Of a stretch of DNA of 64,000 nucleotides, positions 41,944-50,706 are shown in pieces. Position numbers and translations under genes: made by a program. Numbering within the stretch: position 1 is the stretch's first letter; each line of letters opens with the position of its first letter. The notes below the pieces were generated by a model. It searched no databases. It was not told the DNA's origin and saw only the letters and a list, made by a program, of their open reading frames with translations. Source of the DNA: Pseudonocardia thermophila (GTDB lineage: Bacteria > Actinomycetota > Actinomycetes > Mycobacteriales > Pseudonocardiaceae). The DNA lies in assembly GCF_900142365.1 (NCBI RefSeq), contig NZ_FRAP01000019.1:62001-126000 (forward strand), read 5' to 3'.

Positions 41944-42735
41944 GTGCGACGCACGTCGGTGGCCCTGCTCGGAACGGCCCTGGTGGCCCTCGCGGCCTGC
42001 GCCCCGGCCGGCGCCGGGACCGGCCCGGACGCCGCCGCGCCGGGGGTCGTTCGGCTGCGGGTGGAGGTGCTGGCCGAGCAGCCGCACGACCGCACGGCGT
42101 TCACCCAGGGGCTCGAACTGGCCGACGGCGTCCTCTACGAGGGGACGGGGCTCTCCGGCCGGTCACAGCTGCGGGAGCTGGATCCCGCGACCGGGGCGGT
42201 GCGCCGCGCAGCGGACCTGCCCGACGGCGCGTTCGGCGAGGGCATCGCCGTGGTCGGCCCGCGGATCTGGCAGCTGACCTGGCAGGACGGGTACGCGCTG
42301 GAGTGGGACCGGGCCACGCTGACCGTGCTGCGCCGGGTCCCGATCGACGGCGAGGGCTGGGGCCTGTGCTTCGACGGCACCCGGCTGGTGCGCTCCGACG
42401 GCACCGCCCGCCTGCGCTTCCACGATCCCGAGACGTTCACCGAGCTCGGCGAGGTGCCGGTCACCCTCGGCGACCAGCCGCTGCCGGAGATCAACGAGCT
42501 GGAGTGCGTCGACGGGCGGGTGTGGGCCAACGTGTGGCGCACCGAGCGGATCGTGGCGATCGACCCGGCGACGGGACGGGTGACCGCCGTCGTCGACGCT
42601 GCGGGGCTGCTGCCCGCGCAGGCGCGTGCGGGCACCGACGTGCTCAACGGCATCGCCGTGCTCGGCCCCGGCGAGTACCTGCTCACGGGCAAGCTCTGGC
42701 CGGCCGCCTACCGGGTGCGGTTCGTGCCCGACTGA
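41944..42735 (+). CDS. Glutaminyl-peptide cyclotransferase-like lipoprotein
   Basis: 263 residues. Lipobox with Cys19 (VALAAC), so exported. The mature part is a five-bladed beta-propeller of the plant-type glutaminyl cyclase family: PHDRTAFTQGLELADGVLYE, GTGLSGRSQLRELD, LTWQDGYALEWDRATL, EINELECVDGRVWANVW and GIAVLGPGEYLLTGKLWP. The family converts N-terminal Gln to pyroglutamate, though bacterial roles are poorly known. GTG start directly after the divergent DUF3027 gene. Confidence 0.9.
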   Translation: MRRTSVALLGTALVALAACAPAGAGTGPDAAAPGVVRLRVEVLAEQPHDRTAFTQGLELADGVLYEGTGLSGRSQLRELDPATGAVRRAADLPDGAFGEGIAVVGPRIWQLTWQDGYALEWDRATLTVLRRVPIDGEGWGLCFDGTRLVRSDGTARLRFHDPETFTELGEVPVTLGDQPLPEINELECVDGRVWANVWRTERIVAIDPATGRVTAVVDAAGLLPAQARAGTDVLNGIAVLGPGEYLLTGKLWPAAYRVRFVPD

Positions 42736-42763
42736 CGTCCCGGCCGTGGGTCAGAATGGGGAG

Positions 42764-44428
42764 GTGCCGAGCCAGTCACCGTCCGGGCCGCGCCGCGGGC
42801 GCCGGTCGTGGCTGTCCGGCGTTCGGGCCGCTCCGCCCGCCCAGCCCGCCTCGACCACCCCGCCCGGGACGCCGCCGCCCGGCCGGGACTGGTCCGATCC
42901 GGCCGCGTACACCCCGCGGCGCCGCTACCCCTGGCACGACGATCCCGACTACGACCCGGCCGAGCACCGCCGGGTACCGCCGCCGCGGCCGTTCGTCCCG
43001 CCGGAGGAACCGCCCCGCGCCGCCCCGCCGCGGGAGGAGCCGCAGGTCACCAAGCCGGAGCCCGCGCCGGCCGAGCCGGGCGTGAGGATGCCCCGCAAGC
43101 TCACGGTCACCCGGGTGGCCGCGATGCGCAGCCGGGAGCTCACCCAGAAGGGCATCCGCGCGTTCCACCGCGCCACCACCGCCGACGGGGCCGACCGCTC
43201 CGGGCTGACCGCGCTGACGTACGCGAACATGTTCGACTACGCGGTCGACGCGGCGGTGGCGGTCGCGCTGGCCAACACGCTGTTCTTCGCGGCGGCCACC
43301 GCGGAGAGCAAGACGAACGTGGCGCTCTACCTGGCGATCACCGTCGCGCCGTTCGCCGTCGTGGCGCCGGTGATCGGGCCGCTGCTCGACCGCCTGCAGC
43401 GCGGGCGGCGCGCGGCGATGGCGGTGTCGTTCTTCGGCCGCGGCGTGCTCGCCGTGGTCATGGCGCTCAACTACGACACCTGGCTGCTCTACCCGGCCGC
43501 GCTGGGCACGATGGTGCTGTCGAAGTCGTGCACCGTGCTGAAGGCGGCGGTGACGCCGAGAGTGCTGCCCACGGCGATCACGCTGGTCAAGACGAACTCC
43601 CGGCTGACCGTCTTCGGGCTGATCTCGGGAGCGGTGTTCGGCGGGTTCGCGGCCGGGTTCAGCTGGCTGTGGGGCTCGGCGGGCGCGCTCTACTTCACCG
43701 CCGCCCTGTGCGCGGTCGGCACGTGGCTGTGCTTCCGCATCCCGCGCTGGGTGGAGGCGACCGCCGGCGAGGTGCCGGCGACCGTGCGGATCCACCGCGG
43801 CAAGACGCCGATGAGCCGCTCGGTGGTCGTGGCGCTGTGGGGCAACGGCGCGATCCGCGTCCTCACCGGGTTCCTCACGCTGTTCGTCGCGTTCGTGGTG
43901 AAGGCCCAGCCGGACGTCGACGCCGCCCAGCAGCTGACCCTCATCGGGATCGTGGGCGCTGCGGCCGGGCTCGGCTCGTTCGTCGGCAACTTCGCCGGGT
44001 CCCGCATGCGGTTCGGCCACTCCGACACGGTGATCGTCAGCTGCATCGCGGTCGCGGTGGCCGCGGCCGTCACCGCCGTGTTCGTGCCGGGGATCGCGCT
44101 GGCCGCGACCGTGGCGCTGGTCGCGGCGACCACCAGCGCGGTGGCGAAGGTCTGCCTCGACGCGGTCGTGCAGCGCGACCTGCCGGAGGAATCGCGGGCC
44201 TCGGCGTTCGGCCGGTCGGAGACGATCCTGCAGCTGTCGTGGGTGTTCGGCGGCGCCCTGGGCGTGCTGCTGCCGCACGACGGCTACGCGCTCGGCTTCG
44301 GCGTCGTCGCGGCCGTGGTGGGGGTCGCGGGGATCCAGACGGCGCTGGTCTCCCGGGGCCGCGCGCTGCTGCCGTTCCTGCGCCACCAGGCTCCCGTGAC
44401 GGGCCCGACGGCGCGGGTGGGAAGCTGA
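42764..44428 (+). CDS. MFS-fold membrane transporter (Rv0876c-like)
   Basis: 554 residues. The first 110 are Pro/Arg-rich and cytosolic. Twelve hydrophobic segments follow from about 155, with loops like GPLLDRLQRGRRAAMAVSFF (a motif-A-like loop after helix 2) and GKTPMSRSVVVALWGNGAIR. The order with DUF3027 and a cold-shock gene recalls M. tuberculosis Rv0871-Rv0883c. Substrate unknown. The GTG at 42764 directly abuts a GGGGAG site, which is too close to be ideal, so the true start is slightly uncertain. Confidence 0.82.
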   Translation: MPSQSPSGPRRGRRSWLSGVRAAPPAQPASTTPPGTPPPGRDWSDPAAYTPRRRYPWHDDPDYDPAEHRRVPPPRPFVPPEEPPRAAPPREEPQVTKPEPAPAEPGVRMPRKLTVTRVAAMRSRELTQKGIRAFHRATTADGADRSGLTALTYANMFDYAVDAAVAVALANTLFFAAATAESKTNVALYLAITVAPFAVVAPVIGPLLDRLQRGRRAAMAVSFFGRGVLAVVMALNYDTWLLYPAALGTMVLSKSCTVLKAAVTPRVLPTAITLVKTNSRLTVFGLISGAVFGGFAAGFSWLWGSAGALYFTAALCAVGTWLCFRIPRWVEATAGEVPATVRIHRGKTPMSRSVVVALWGNGAIRVLTGFLTLFVAFVVKAQPDVDAAQQLTLIGIVGAAAGLGSFVGNFAGSRMRFGHSDTVIVSCIAVAVAAAVTAVFVPGIALAATVALVAATTSAVAKVCLDAVVQRDLPEESRASAFGRSETILQLSWVFGGALGVLLPHDGYALGFGVVAAVVGVAGIQTALVSRGRALLPFLRHQAPVTGPTARVGS

Positions 44429-44432
44429 CCGG

Positions 44433-44915
44433 GTGCGTCGCGTCCTGCTCCTCGCCGTCCTCGCCGCGCTGACCGGAGCGGTGACCGCGTGCAGCGCGAG
44501 CTCGGGCGAGCTGCCGCAGGTCACGTTCGCCGCGGACGGTCGCACGGTGGCCGCGCGGCCCACCCAGTACTGCACGGTCGAGTTGACCGACTGCCAGGAC
44601 GACGCCGACGCCCCGGTCGAGCTGCGCGTGCCGCCGGGCACTCCGGTGCAGGTCAGGGTGCCGCAGGAGGTCGCCTCCGGCCCGTGGCTGATCGTGTTCT
44701 CGATCGTCAGCGCCGACGGCAGCCGCACCGACGGGCGCACCCCGGTGTTCGGCCCGGACCAGCGGACCGAGTACGAGCTGACCCTGCCCGAGCCCACGGA
44801 CCGGCTGCTCGTCGCCGAGGTGCATCAGCTCGGCGCGGTCGTGCAGACCAACACCGACACCGGTGAGGTCGAGTTCCCGGCCCGCGCCACCTGGGTGCTG
44901 AACACGAGCCTGTGA
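44433..44915 (+). CDS. DUF2771 family lipoprotein
   Basis: 160 residues. Signal peptide with lipobox Cys20 (GAVTACSAS). The mature domain is a small beta sandwich: VTFAADGRTVAARPTQYCTV, VELRVPPGTPVQVRVPQEVA, PWLIVFSIVSADGS. It resembles the actinobacterial DUF2771 family next to the MFS gene in mycobacteria. GTG start 2 nt after the MFS stop, so co-translated. Function unknown. It converges with the cold-shock gene, with 6 bp between the stops. Confidence 0.85.
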   Translation: MRRVLLLAVLAALTGAVTACSASSGELPQVTFAADGRTVAARPTQYCTVELTDCQDDADAPVELRVPPGTPVQVRVPQEVASGPWLIVFSIVSADGSRTDGRTPVFGPDQRTEYELTLPEPTDRLLVAEVHQLGAVVQTNTDTGEVEFPARATWVLNTSL

Positions 44916-44921
44916 CCGCGG

Positions 44922-45305
44922 CTACCCGTCGAGGTCGCGCGCGACCGCGCGGAGCACCTCCGCGGTGAGCTTGCAGGTCTTGCGGTCGGGGTAGCGGCCG
45001 CGGCGCAGATCCGGCTGCACCTTGGTCTCCAGGAGGCGGATGAGCTCCTCGGTGAGGCTGTGCAGGTCCTCAGCCGGCCGGCGGGTGGCCTCGTGCACCG
45101 ACGGTGTCTCGACCAGCCTCACCTGCAACGCCTGTGGCCCGCGACGGCCCTCGGCCATGCCGAACTCGACCCGCTGCCCGGGCTTGAGGGTCTCGACTCC
45201 GTTCGGCAGCGCCGTCTTGCGGACGTACACGTCCGGTCCGCCGTCCTGAGCGAGGAAGCCGAAACCCTTCTCGGCGTCGAACCACTTCACCCTGCCGGTC
45301 GGCAC
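44922..45305 (-). CDS. Cold-shock domain protein with C-terminal extension
   Basis: 127 residues. The cold-shock domain (1-65) has GRVKWFDAEKGFGFLAQDGG with RNP-1 KGFGFL, and RNP-2 as DVYVRKTAL (VFVH in most family members). The 60-residue extension is helical and charged (EELIRLLETKVQPDLRRGRY). Comparable to mycobacterial CspB (Rv0871), which also carries an extension. RNA/ssDNA binding in the cytosol. GTG start. A palindrome-poor 150-bp leader, possibly structured, follows on the 5' side. Confidence 0.9.
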   Translation of the reverse strand: MPTGRVKWFDAEKGFGFLAQDGGPDVYVRKTALPNGVETLKPGQRVEFGMAEGRRGPQALQVRLVETPSVHEATRRPAEDLHSLTEELIRLLETKVQPDLRRGRYPDRKTCKLTAEVLRAVARDLDG

Positions 45306-45367
45306 GTGCTCACCCGTTCCTCGTTCGTGTCAAAGTCCTTCGTCGCGAGCGCACCTGGCCACACGAC

Positions 45368-45402
45368 GAGCGCGCCCCGGCATCACACCGGGACGCGCTC
45401 GG
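45368..45402 (-). terminator. Terminator after the fatty-acid CoA ligase gene
   Basis: A 14-bp stem with one mismatch and a 7-nt loop (45368-45381 with 45389-45402) lies 55 nt past the ligase stop and before the cold-shock gene. Confidence 0.65.
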
Positions 45403-45456
45403 CCACCCTACTGCGCCGGGCGGTGTCTGTGCAGACGTTAAATGGTCATATCGGGC

Positions 45457-47112
45457 TCAGGCGGTACGGGTGGCGGCGGCCTCCTGCAGACCGAGCATCT
45501 CGATGCTCTTCTCTCGCATCTCCACCTTACGGATCTTGCCGGTGACCGTCATGGGGAACTCGTCGACGATCATGACGTAGCGCGGGATCTTGTAGTGCGC
45601 GAGCTTGCCGGTCGCGAACTCGCGCAGCTTGTCCGCGTCGAGCGGCTCGGCGCCCTCGCGCATCTTGATCCACGCGCACAGCTCCTCGCCGTACTTGACG
45701 TCGGGCACCCCGATGACCTGCGCGTCGACGATGTCCGGGTGCGTGTAGAGGAACTCCTCGATCTCGCGCGGGTAGATGTTCTCCCCGCCCCGGATCACCA
45801 TGTCCTTGATCCGGCCGGTGATGTTGATGTAGCCGTCGGCGTCCATGACGCCCAGGTCGCCGGTGTGCATCCAGCGCGCCCTGTCGATCGCCTCGGCAGT
45901 CTTCTCCGGCTCCTCCCAGTAGCCGAGCATCACCGAGTAGCCGCGGGTGCACAGCTCACCGGGGGTGCCGCGGGGCACGGTGAGGCCCGTCTCCGGGTCG
46001 ATGATCTTGACCTCGACGTGCGGCATGACCCGTCCGACGGTCGACACCCGCAGCTCCAGCGGGTCGTCGATGCTGGTCTGGGTGGAGACGGGCGAGGTCT
46101 CGGTCATGCCGTAGCAGATCGTGACCTCCTCCATGCCCATCCGCGCGACGACCTGCTTCATGACCTCCACCGGGCACGGTGAGCCGGCCATGATGCCGGT
46201 GCGCAGGCTGGACAGGTCGTACGACTCGAAGTCGGGATCGTTCAGCTCGGCGATGAACATCGTCGGCACGCCGTAGAGCGAGGTGCAGCGCTCCTGCGCG
46301 ACGGCCTTGAGCGTGGCCTTGGGGTCGAAGCCCTGGCCGGGGATGACCATCGTGGCGCCGATCGAGGTGCACGCCAGGTTGCCCATCACCATGCCGAAGC
46401 AGTGGTAGAAGGGCACCGGGATGCACACGCGGTCCTCGGGCGTGTAGTTGCACCCGCGGCCCACGAAGTACCCGTTGTTGAGGATGTTGTGGTGGGACAG
46501 CGTGGCGCCCTTCGGGAAGCCCGTGGTCCCCGACGTGTACTGGATGTTGATCGGGTCGTCCGGGGAGAGCTTCGCCTGCAGCTCGGCGAGCTGCGCCGGG
46601 TCGCCCTGCGCACCGGCCTCGATCAGCTGGTCCCACTCAGGGGTGCCGATGAACACCACCGTGCGCAGGTTCGGGCACTTCGGCTGCACCTCGGCCACCA
46701 TCGCCCGGTAGTCGGACGTCTTGAAGCTCTCGGCCGAGACCAGCATCGAGATCCCGGCCTGGTTGAGCACGTACTCCAGCTCGTGCGTGCGGTAGGCCGG
46801 GTTGATGTTGACCAGGATCGCGCCGATCTTCGCGGTCGCGTACTGGACCATCGTCCACTCGGCGACGTTCGGCGCCCAGATGCCGACCCGATCGCCCTTC
46901 TGCACCCCCTTCGCGACCAGGCCCAGCGCCAGCCGGTCGACATCCGCGCGCAGCTGGGAGTAGGTCCAGCGGCGACCGGTCGGCACCTCGACGAGCGCCT
47001 CGCGATCGGGGTGCGTCGCGACCGTGCGGTCGAAGTTGTCGCCGATCGTGTCGCCCAGCAGCGGCACGTCGGACACACCGGATGCGTAGGACGGGACAGC
47101 TGGAGTGGACAC
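45457..47112 (-). CDS. Fatty-acid-CoA ligase (AMP-binding)
   Basis: 551 residues, ANL superfamily. Readable motifs are IQYTSGTTGFPKGATLSHHN (about 190), PVPFYHCFGMVMGNL, TICYGMTETSPVSTQT (about 325), WMHTGDLGVMDADGYINITG, MVIRGGENIYPREIEEFLYT and the A10 Lys in FPMTVTGKIRKVEM. The RGGENIYP and TGRIKD motifs fit medium/long-chain fatty acyl-CoA ligases. GTG start with a GGAGG ribosome site about 11 nt upstream. It diverges from serS, with 126 bp between them for both promoters. Confidence 0.93.
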   Translation of the reverse strand: MSTPAVPSYASGVSDVPLLGDTIGDNFDRTVATHPDREALVEVPTGRRWTYSQLRADVDRLALGLVAKGVQKGDRVGIWAPNVAEWTMVQYATAKIGAILVNINPAYRTHELEYVLNQAGISMLVSAESFKTSDYRAMVAEVQPKCPNLRTVVFIGTPEWDQLIEAGAQGDPAQLAELQAKLSPDDPINIQYTSGTTGFPKGATLSHHNILNNGYFVGRGCNYTPEDRVCIPVPFYHCFGMVMGNLACTSIGATMVIPGQGFDPKATLKAVAQERCTSLYGVPTMFIAELNDPDFESYDLSSLRTGIMAGSPCPVEVMKQVVARMGMEEVTICYGMTETSPVSTQTSIDDPLELRVSTVGRVMPHVEVKIIDPETGLTVPRGTPGELCTRGYSVMLGYWEEPEKTAEAIDRARWMHTGDLGVMDADGYINITGRIKDMVIRGGENIYPREIEEFLYTHPDIVDAQVIGVPDVKYGEELCAWIKMREGAEPLDADKLREFATGKLAHYKIPRYVMIVDEFPMTVTGKIRKVEMREKSIEMLGLQEAAATRTA

Positions 47113-47238
47113 GGCTCTGGGACCCTCCTGTCGGACAGAGTGCTCGCTCTTCCACGTTCGCACCAGTGCAGTGGTCCACGCCACCTCCCTTTGGAGGGGC
47201 GCCCGAAAACCTCCCCCACCTGCCGATACGCTCGGTCC

Positions 47239-48507
47239 ATGCACGATCCCCGCGTCCTGCTCGATCCCGCGACCGAAGCCGTGCGCAAGCTCGCGCGGCG
47301 CGGCTACGTCCTCGACGTCGCCGCGTTGGAGTCGCTGCTGGCGGCGCGGAACTCCGCGATCCAGAAGGGCGACGCCCTCCGCGCGGAGGGCAAGAAGATC
47401 GCGGCCGCCGTCAAGGGGGCGAGCGCGGAGGAGCGCCCGGCCCTCGTGGCGCGGGCGAAGGAGCTGAAGGCCGAGGCCGCCGCGCAGGACGAGGCCCAGC
47501 AGGCCGCCGAGGTCCAGCTGAACGAGCTGCTGCTGGGCATCCCGAACCTGCCGCTCGACGAGCTGCCCGACGGCAGCACCGACGCCGACGCCGAGCTGGT
47601 GCGGGTCTGGGGCGACAAGCCCGAGTTCGACTTCGCCCCGCGCGACCACGTCGACATCGGCGAGGCGCTGGGCATCATCGACCTGACCCGCGGCGTGAAG
47701 CTGTCCGGGCCGCGGTTCTCGGTGCTGCGCGGCCAGGGCGCCAAGCTGCACCGCGCGCTCGGCCAGTTCTTCCTCGCCTGCGCCGAGGAGCACGGCTACA
47801 CCGAGGTCGCGGTGCCCACGCTGGTCACCCCGACCACGATGACCGGCACCGGTCAGCTGCCGAAGTTCGCCGAGGACCTGTTCAAGACCGGCGTCGGCGA
47901 CCGCGAGCTCTACCTGATCCCCACCGCCGAGGTGCCGGTCACGAACCTGCACGCCAAGGAGACGCTGCCGCTGGAGGACCTGCCGCTGGCCTACACGGCG
48001 CTCACCCAGTGCTTCCGCTCGGAGGCGGGCTCCTACGGCCGCGACACCCGCGGGCTGATCCGCCAGCACGAGTTCGCCAAGGTGGAGCTGGTGCGCTTCG
48101 CCGACCCGGCGAAGTCCCGCGAGGAGCTGGAGGTGCTGCTCTCGCACGCCGAGGACGTCATCCGCCGGCTCGGGCTGCACCACCGCGTGGTGAAGCTGGC
48201 CGCGGGCGACATCGGATTCTCCGCCCAGATCACCTACGACATCGAGGTGTGGCTGCCCGGCCAGCAGGCCTACCGCGAGATCGCCTCGGCGTCCGACTTC
48301 GGCACGTTCCAGGCCCGCCGCGCCGGCATCCGCACGAAGGCCAAGGACGGCACCCGCGGCTTCGCGGCCACGCTCAACAGCTCCGGACTGCCGCTCGGAC
48401 GCACGCTGGTGGCGATCCTGGAGCAGAACCAGCAGGCCGACGGCTCGGTGCGGGTGCCCGACGCGCTCATCCCGTACACCGGGTTCGCCGAGATCAAGCC
48501 GGAGTGA
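47239..48507 (+). CDS. serS: Seryl-tRNA synthetase
   Basis: Charges tRNA-Ser. 422 residues: N-terminal coiled-coil tRNA arm (about 30-100, RNSAIQKGDALRAEGKKIAA), then class-II catalytic core with motif 2 FRSEAGSYGRDTRGLIRQHE and motif 3 SSGLPLGRTLVAILEQNQQA. Normal length. ATG start. A strong terminator begins 1 nt after the stop codon. Confidence 0.97.
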   Translation: MHDPRVLLDPATEAVRKLARRGYVLDVAALESLLAARNSAIQKGDALRAEGKKIAAAVKGASAEERPALVARAKELKAEAAAQDEAQQAAEVQLNELLLGIPNLPLDELPDGSTDADAELVRVWGDKPEFDFAPRDHVDIGEALGIIDLTRGVKLSGPRFSVLRGQGAKLHRALGQFFLACAEEHGYTEVAVPTLVTPTTMTGTGQLPKFAEDLFKTGVGDRELYLIPTAEVPVTNLHAKETLPLEDLPLAYTALTQCFRSEAGSYGRDTRGLIRQHEFAKVELVRFADPAKSREELEVLLSHAEDVIRRLGLHHRVVKLAAGDIGFSAQITYDIEVWLPGQQAYREIASASDFGTFQARRAGIRTKAKDGTRGFAATLNSSGLPLGRTLVAILEQNQQADGSVRVPDALIPYTGFAEIKPE

Positions 48508-48552
48508 GCGCCGCTCGCCCGCCCGTCGCTGCGGCGGGCGGACGAGCGGCGC
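48508..48552 (+). terminator. Strong intrinsic terminator of serS
   Basis: An 18-bp stem with a single mismatch (48508-48525 with 48535-48552) and a 9-nt loop starts directly after the serS stop. Confidence 0.85.
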
Positions 48553-48616
48553 GCCGAGCGGCACCCTGAGAACGCGACTGGGCTGAACGGATGCACTCGG
48601 ACCGACGTCCGGGTGG

Positions 48617-48644
48617 ATCACCGACCGTTCGGCGCGTCGGTGAT
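48617..48644. promoter_or_regulatory. Inverted repeat upstream of the flavin electron-transfer operon
   Basis: ATCACCGAC/GTCGGTGAT, a perfect 9-bp repeat with a 10-bp centre, about 80 bp before the first gene of the operon. The spacing suits a dimeric regulator; no regulator gene adjoins. Confidence 0.45.
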
Positions 48645-48722
48645 CGGTGTCGGAGCGCCGTTCGCAACCCTGGTCTCTCAGGTTCGGCAACCACGCGCGC
48701 GACGCGTGATTGCTTGGTCGAC

Positions 48723-49160
48723 ATGACCTCCCCGCGCTACCGAGCCCCCCTGGACCGCGTCGGGCAGCGGGCCGCGGGCCGTCGCCGCGTCGTCGGCGCC
48801 ACCGCCGCGACCGCGGTCGGCGGGGCGGCGCTCGCCGTCGCCTTCGGCACCGTGTTCGCCCAGGGTGCCGCCGCCGACCCGGCCACGCCGCAGCCCGTCG
48901 CGCAGGCGACCGAGGACTGGACCGCGCCGGCCGCGCTCGCCCCGGCGATCATCGCGCCGAAGACGACCGCGACGCCGAAGACGGCGTCCACGACCGCGCC
49001 GACGACCGCGCCGACGACCGCGCCGACGGCCCCGAAGACGGCCCCGAAGACGGCCGCCGAGGCGGCCCCGGCCACCACCTCCGCGCCGGCCCCGCCCACC
49101 GAACCCCCGGCCGCCGCGCACCACGACGAGGCCCCCACCGGCTCGACGGGCGGCTCGTGA
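48723..49160 (+). CDS. Pro/Thr/Ala-rich single-span or secreted protein, first gene of the electron-transfer operon
   Basis: 145 residues, unrecognised. A basic n-region (RRR at 20-22) and a hydrophobic segment (about 23-50, VGATAATAVGGAALAVAFG) form a signal anchor or signal peptide; ADP near residue 50 could be a cleavage site. The rest is a disordered Thr/Ala/Pro/Lys chain with TTAP-type repeats, ending in a His-His-Asp segment. I see no FMN-binding domain and no clear ApbE attachment motif. Its stop overlaps the apbE GTG, so it is translated with apbE. A wall spacer or a scaffold for the operon's redox proteins is possible. Confidence 0.7.
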   Translation: MTSPRYRAPLDRVGQRAAGRRRVVGATAATAVGGAALAVAFGTVFAQGAAADPATPQPVAQATEDWTAPAALAPAIIAPKTTATPKTASTTAPTTAPTTAPTAPKTAPKTAAEAAPATTSAPAPPTEPPAAAHHDEAPTGSTGGS

Positions 49161-50089
49161 CCACGTCGACCACCGGCGCCGACCGGATCGTCCTGCACGC
49201 GCTCGGCACCACGGCCCTGCTCGCCGTCACCGACCCGGCCGCGCTCCCCACGGCCGGGCTGGTGATGCGCAGCGAACTCGCCGCGATCGACGCCGCGTGC
49301 AGCCGGTTCCGCCCCGACTCGGAGATCTCCCGGCTGCACCAGCGCGCCGGGACGGCCGTGCCCGTCGGGCCGCTCCTGGCCGAGGCGCTGGAGGTCGCGC
49401 TGCGCGCGGCCCAGCAGACCGACGGACTGGTCGACCCGACGGTCGGAGCCGCGGTGCGCGGCCTCGGCTACGACCGTGACTTCGCCGAGCTGGCCCTCGA
49501 CGAGCCGGCCCCGCCCGCCCCGGCCGCCCCCGCACCGGGCTGGTGGCGGGTGCGGCTGGAACCGGTCTCGCGCACCGTCGTGCTGCCCCGGGGTGTAGAG
49601 CTGGACCTGGGCGCCACCGCGAAGGCGCTGGCCGCCGACCGCATCGCCGGTTCCGCGGCGTTCGCCACCGGCGCGGGGGTGCTGGTCAGCCTCGGCGGGG
49701 ACGCCGCCGTCGCCGGTCCGCCCCCGGAGGGCGGCTGGCGCATGGCGATCGGCGACGACCACGAGCGCGCGCTCACCGAGCCCGACGCGGTCGTCACGAT
49801 CACCGGCGGCGGCCTGGCCAGCTCCAGCACCACCCGCCGCACGTGGAAGCGAGCCGGTCGGCAGGTGCACCACATCGTCGATCCGCGCACCGGCGACGCC
49901 GCTCCCGTCCACTGGCGGACGGTCACGGTTGCGGCCGCCAGCTGCGTCGACGCGAACACCGCGTCGACCGCAGCGGTCGTGCTCGGCCCCGACGCCCCCG
50001 AGTGGCTCGCCGCCCGCAACCTCCCCGCCCGGCTGGTCGCCGCCGACGGCGCCGTCACGACGGTCGCCGGGTTCCCCGAAGGAAGGTGA
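49157..50089 (+). CDS. apbE: FAD:protein FMN transferase
   Basis: 310 residues. It attaches FMN covalently to Ser/Thr of exported or membrane flavoproteins. The ApbE fold is clear: ELAAIDAACSRFRPDSEISR, QTDGLVDPTVGAAVRGLGYD, VELDLGATAKALAADRIAGS and HHIVDPRTGDAAPVHWRTVT, with the Mg2+-site Asp/Thr near DANTASTAAVVLG. No signal peptide is evident. The GTG overlaps the stop of the preceding gene. No FMN-bind domain protein, the normal substrate, is encoded in the window, so its target is an open question. Confidence 0.92.
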   Translation: MTTSTTGADRIVLHALGTTALLAVTDPAALPTAGLVMRSELAAIDAACSRFRPDSEISRLHQRAGTAVPVGPLLAEALEVALRAAQQTDGLVDPTVGAAVRGLGYDRDFAELALDEPAPPAPAAPAPGWWRVRLEPVSRTVVLPRGVELDLGATAKALAADRIAGSAAFATGAGVLVSLGGDAAVAGPPPEGGWRMAIGDDHERALTEPDAVVTITGGGLASSSTTRRTWKRAGRQVHHIVDPRTGDAAPVHWRTVTVAAASCVDANTASTAAVVLGPDAPEWLAARNLPARLVAADGAVTTVAGFPEGR

Positions 50090-50097
50090 GAGACCCG

Positions 50098-50706
50098 ATG
50101 GACCAGGCACTCTGGTTCGCCAGCCGCGGCACCGGCCTCGTGTCGCTGCTGCTGCTCACTGCCACGGTCGTGCTCGGCGCCGAGCACGCCGGGCGCACGG
50201 CCGGTGCGCGCTGGCCCCGGTTCACCGTGCACGCGGTGCACCGCAACCTGTCGCTGCTCTCGCTGGCGTTCCTCGCGGTGCACGTCGGTACCGCGGTCGC
50301 GGACTCCTACGCCGGCATCCGCGTCGTCGACGCGTTCCTGCCGTTCGTGTCCGCGTACAAGCCGCTCTACCTCGGCCTGGGCGCGGTCGCGCTGGACCTG
50401 ATGCTCGCGCTGCTCATCACCAGCGCGCTGCGCACCCGGGTGCCGCTCGCCGCTTGGCAGTGGCTGCACCGCGCCGCGTACGCCATGTGGCCGCTCGCCG
50501 TCGTCCACGGCATCGGTGCGGGCGGCAAGGACTCGAACCTGCTGTGGGTGCAGGCGCTCAACGTGATCTGCGTCGCCGCCGTGCTGGTCGTCGTGTGGCG
50601 GCGACTGGCCGACCGGCGCCGCACGCCCGCTCCCATGGCCGTGACCGCGCGGCTCCCGCGCCAGCGCACCGGAGCCCACTCCCGTGAGAAGGCGTTCGTG
50701 CGATGA
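50098..50706 (+). CDS. Ferric-reductase-like transmembrane haem protein
   Basis: 202 residues and five or six membrane helices (about 10-28, 46-65, 92-112, 122-140, 155-172). Candidate haem-b ligands sit on helices: His48 and His62 (VHRNLSLLSLAFLAVHV), His124 and His137 (WLHRAAYAMWPLAVVHG). This paired-His layout is that of the ferric-reductase/YedZ-like domain. It has no FAD or NADPH domain, so it needs a partner; the next gene supplies a flavin iron-sulfur subunit. The stop overlaps the next ATG, marking a tight operon. Confidence 0.85.
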   Translation: MDQALWFASRGTGLVSLLLLTATVVLGAEHAGRTAGARWPRFTVHAVHRNLSLLSLAFLAVHVGTAVADSYAGIRVVDAFLPFVSAYKPLYLGLGAVALDLMLALLITSALRTRVPLAAWQWLHRAAYAMWPLAVVHGIGAGGKDSNLLWVQALNVICVAAVLVVVWRRLADRRRTPAPMAVTARLPRQRTGAHSREKAFVR

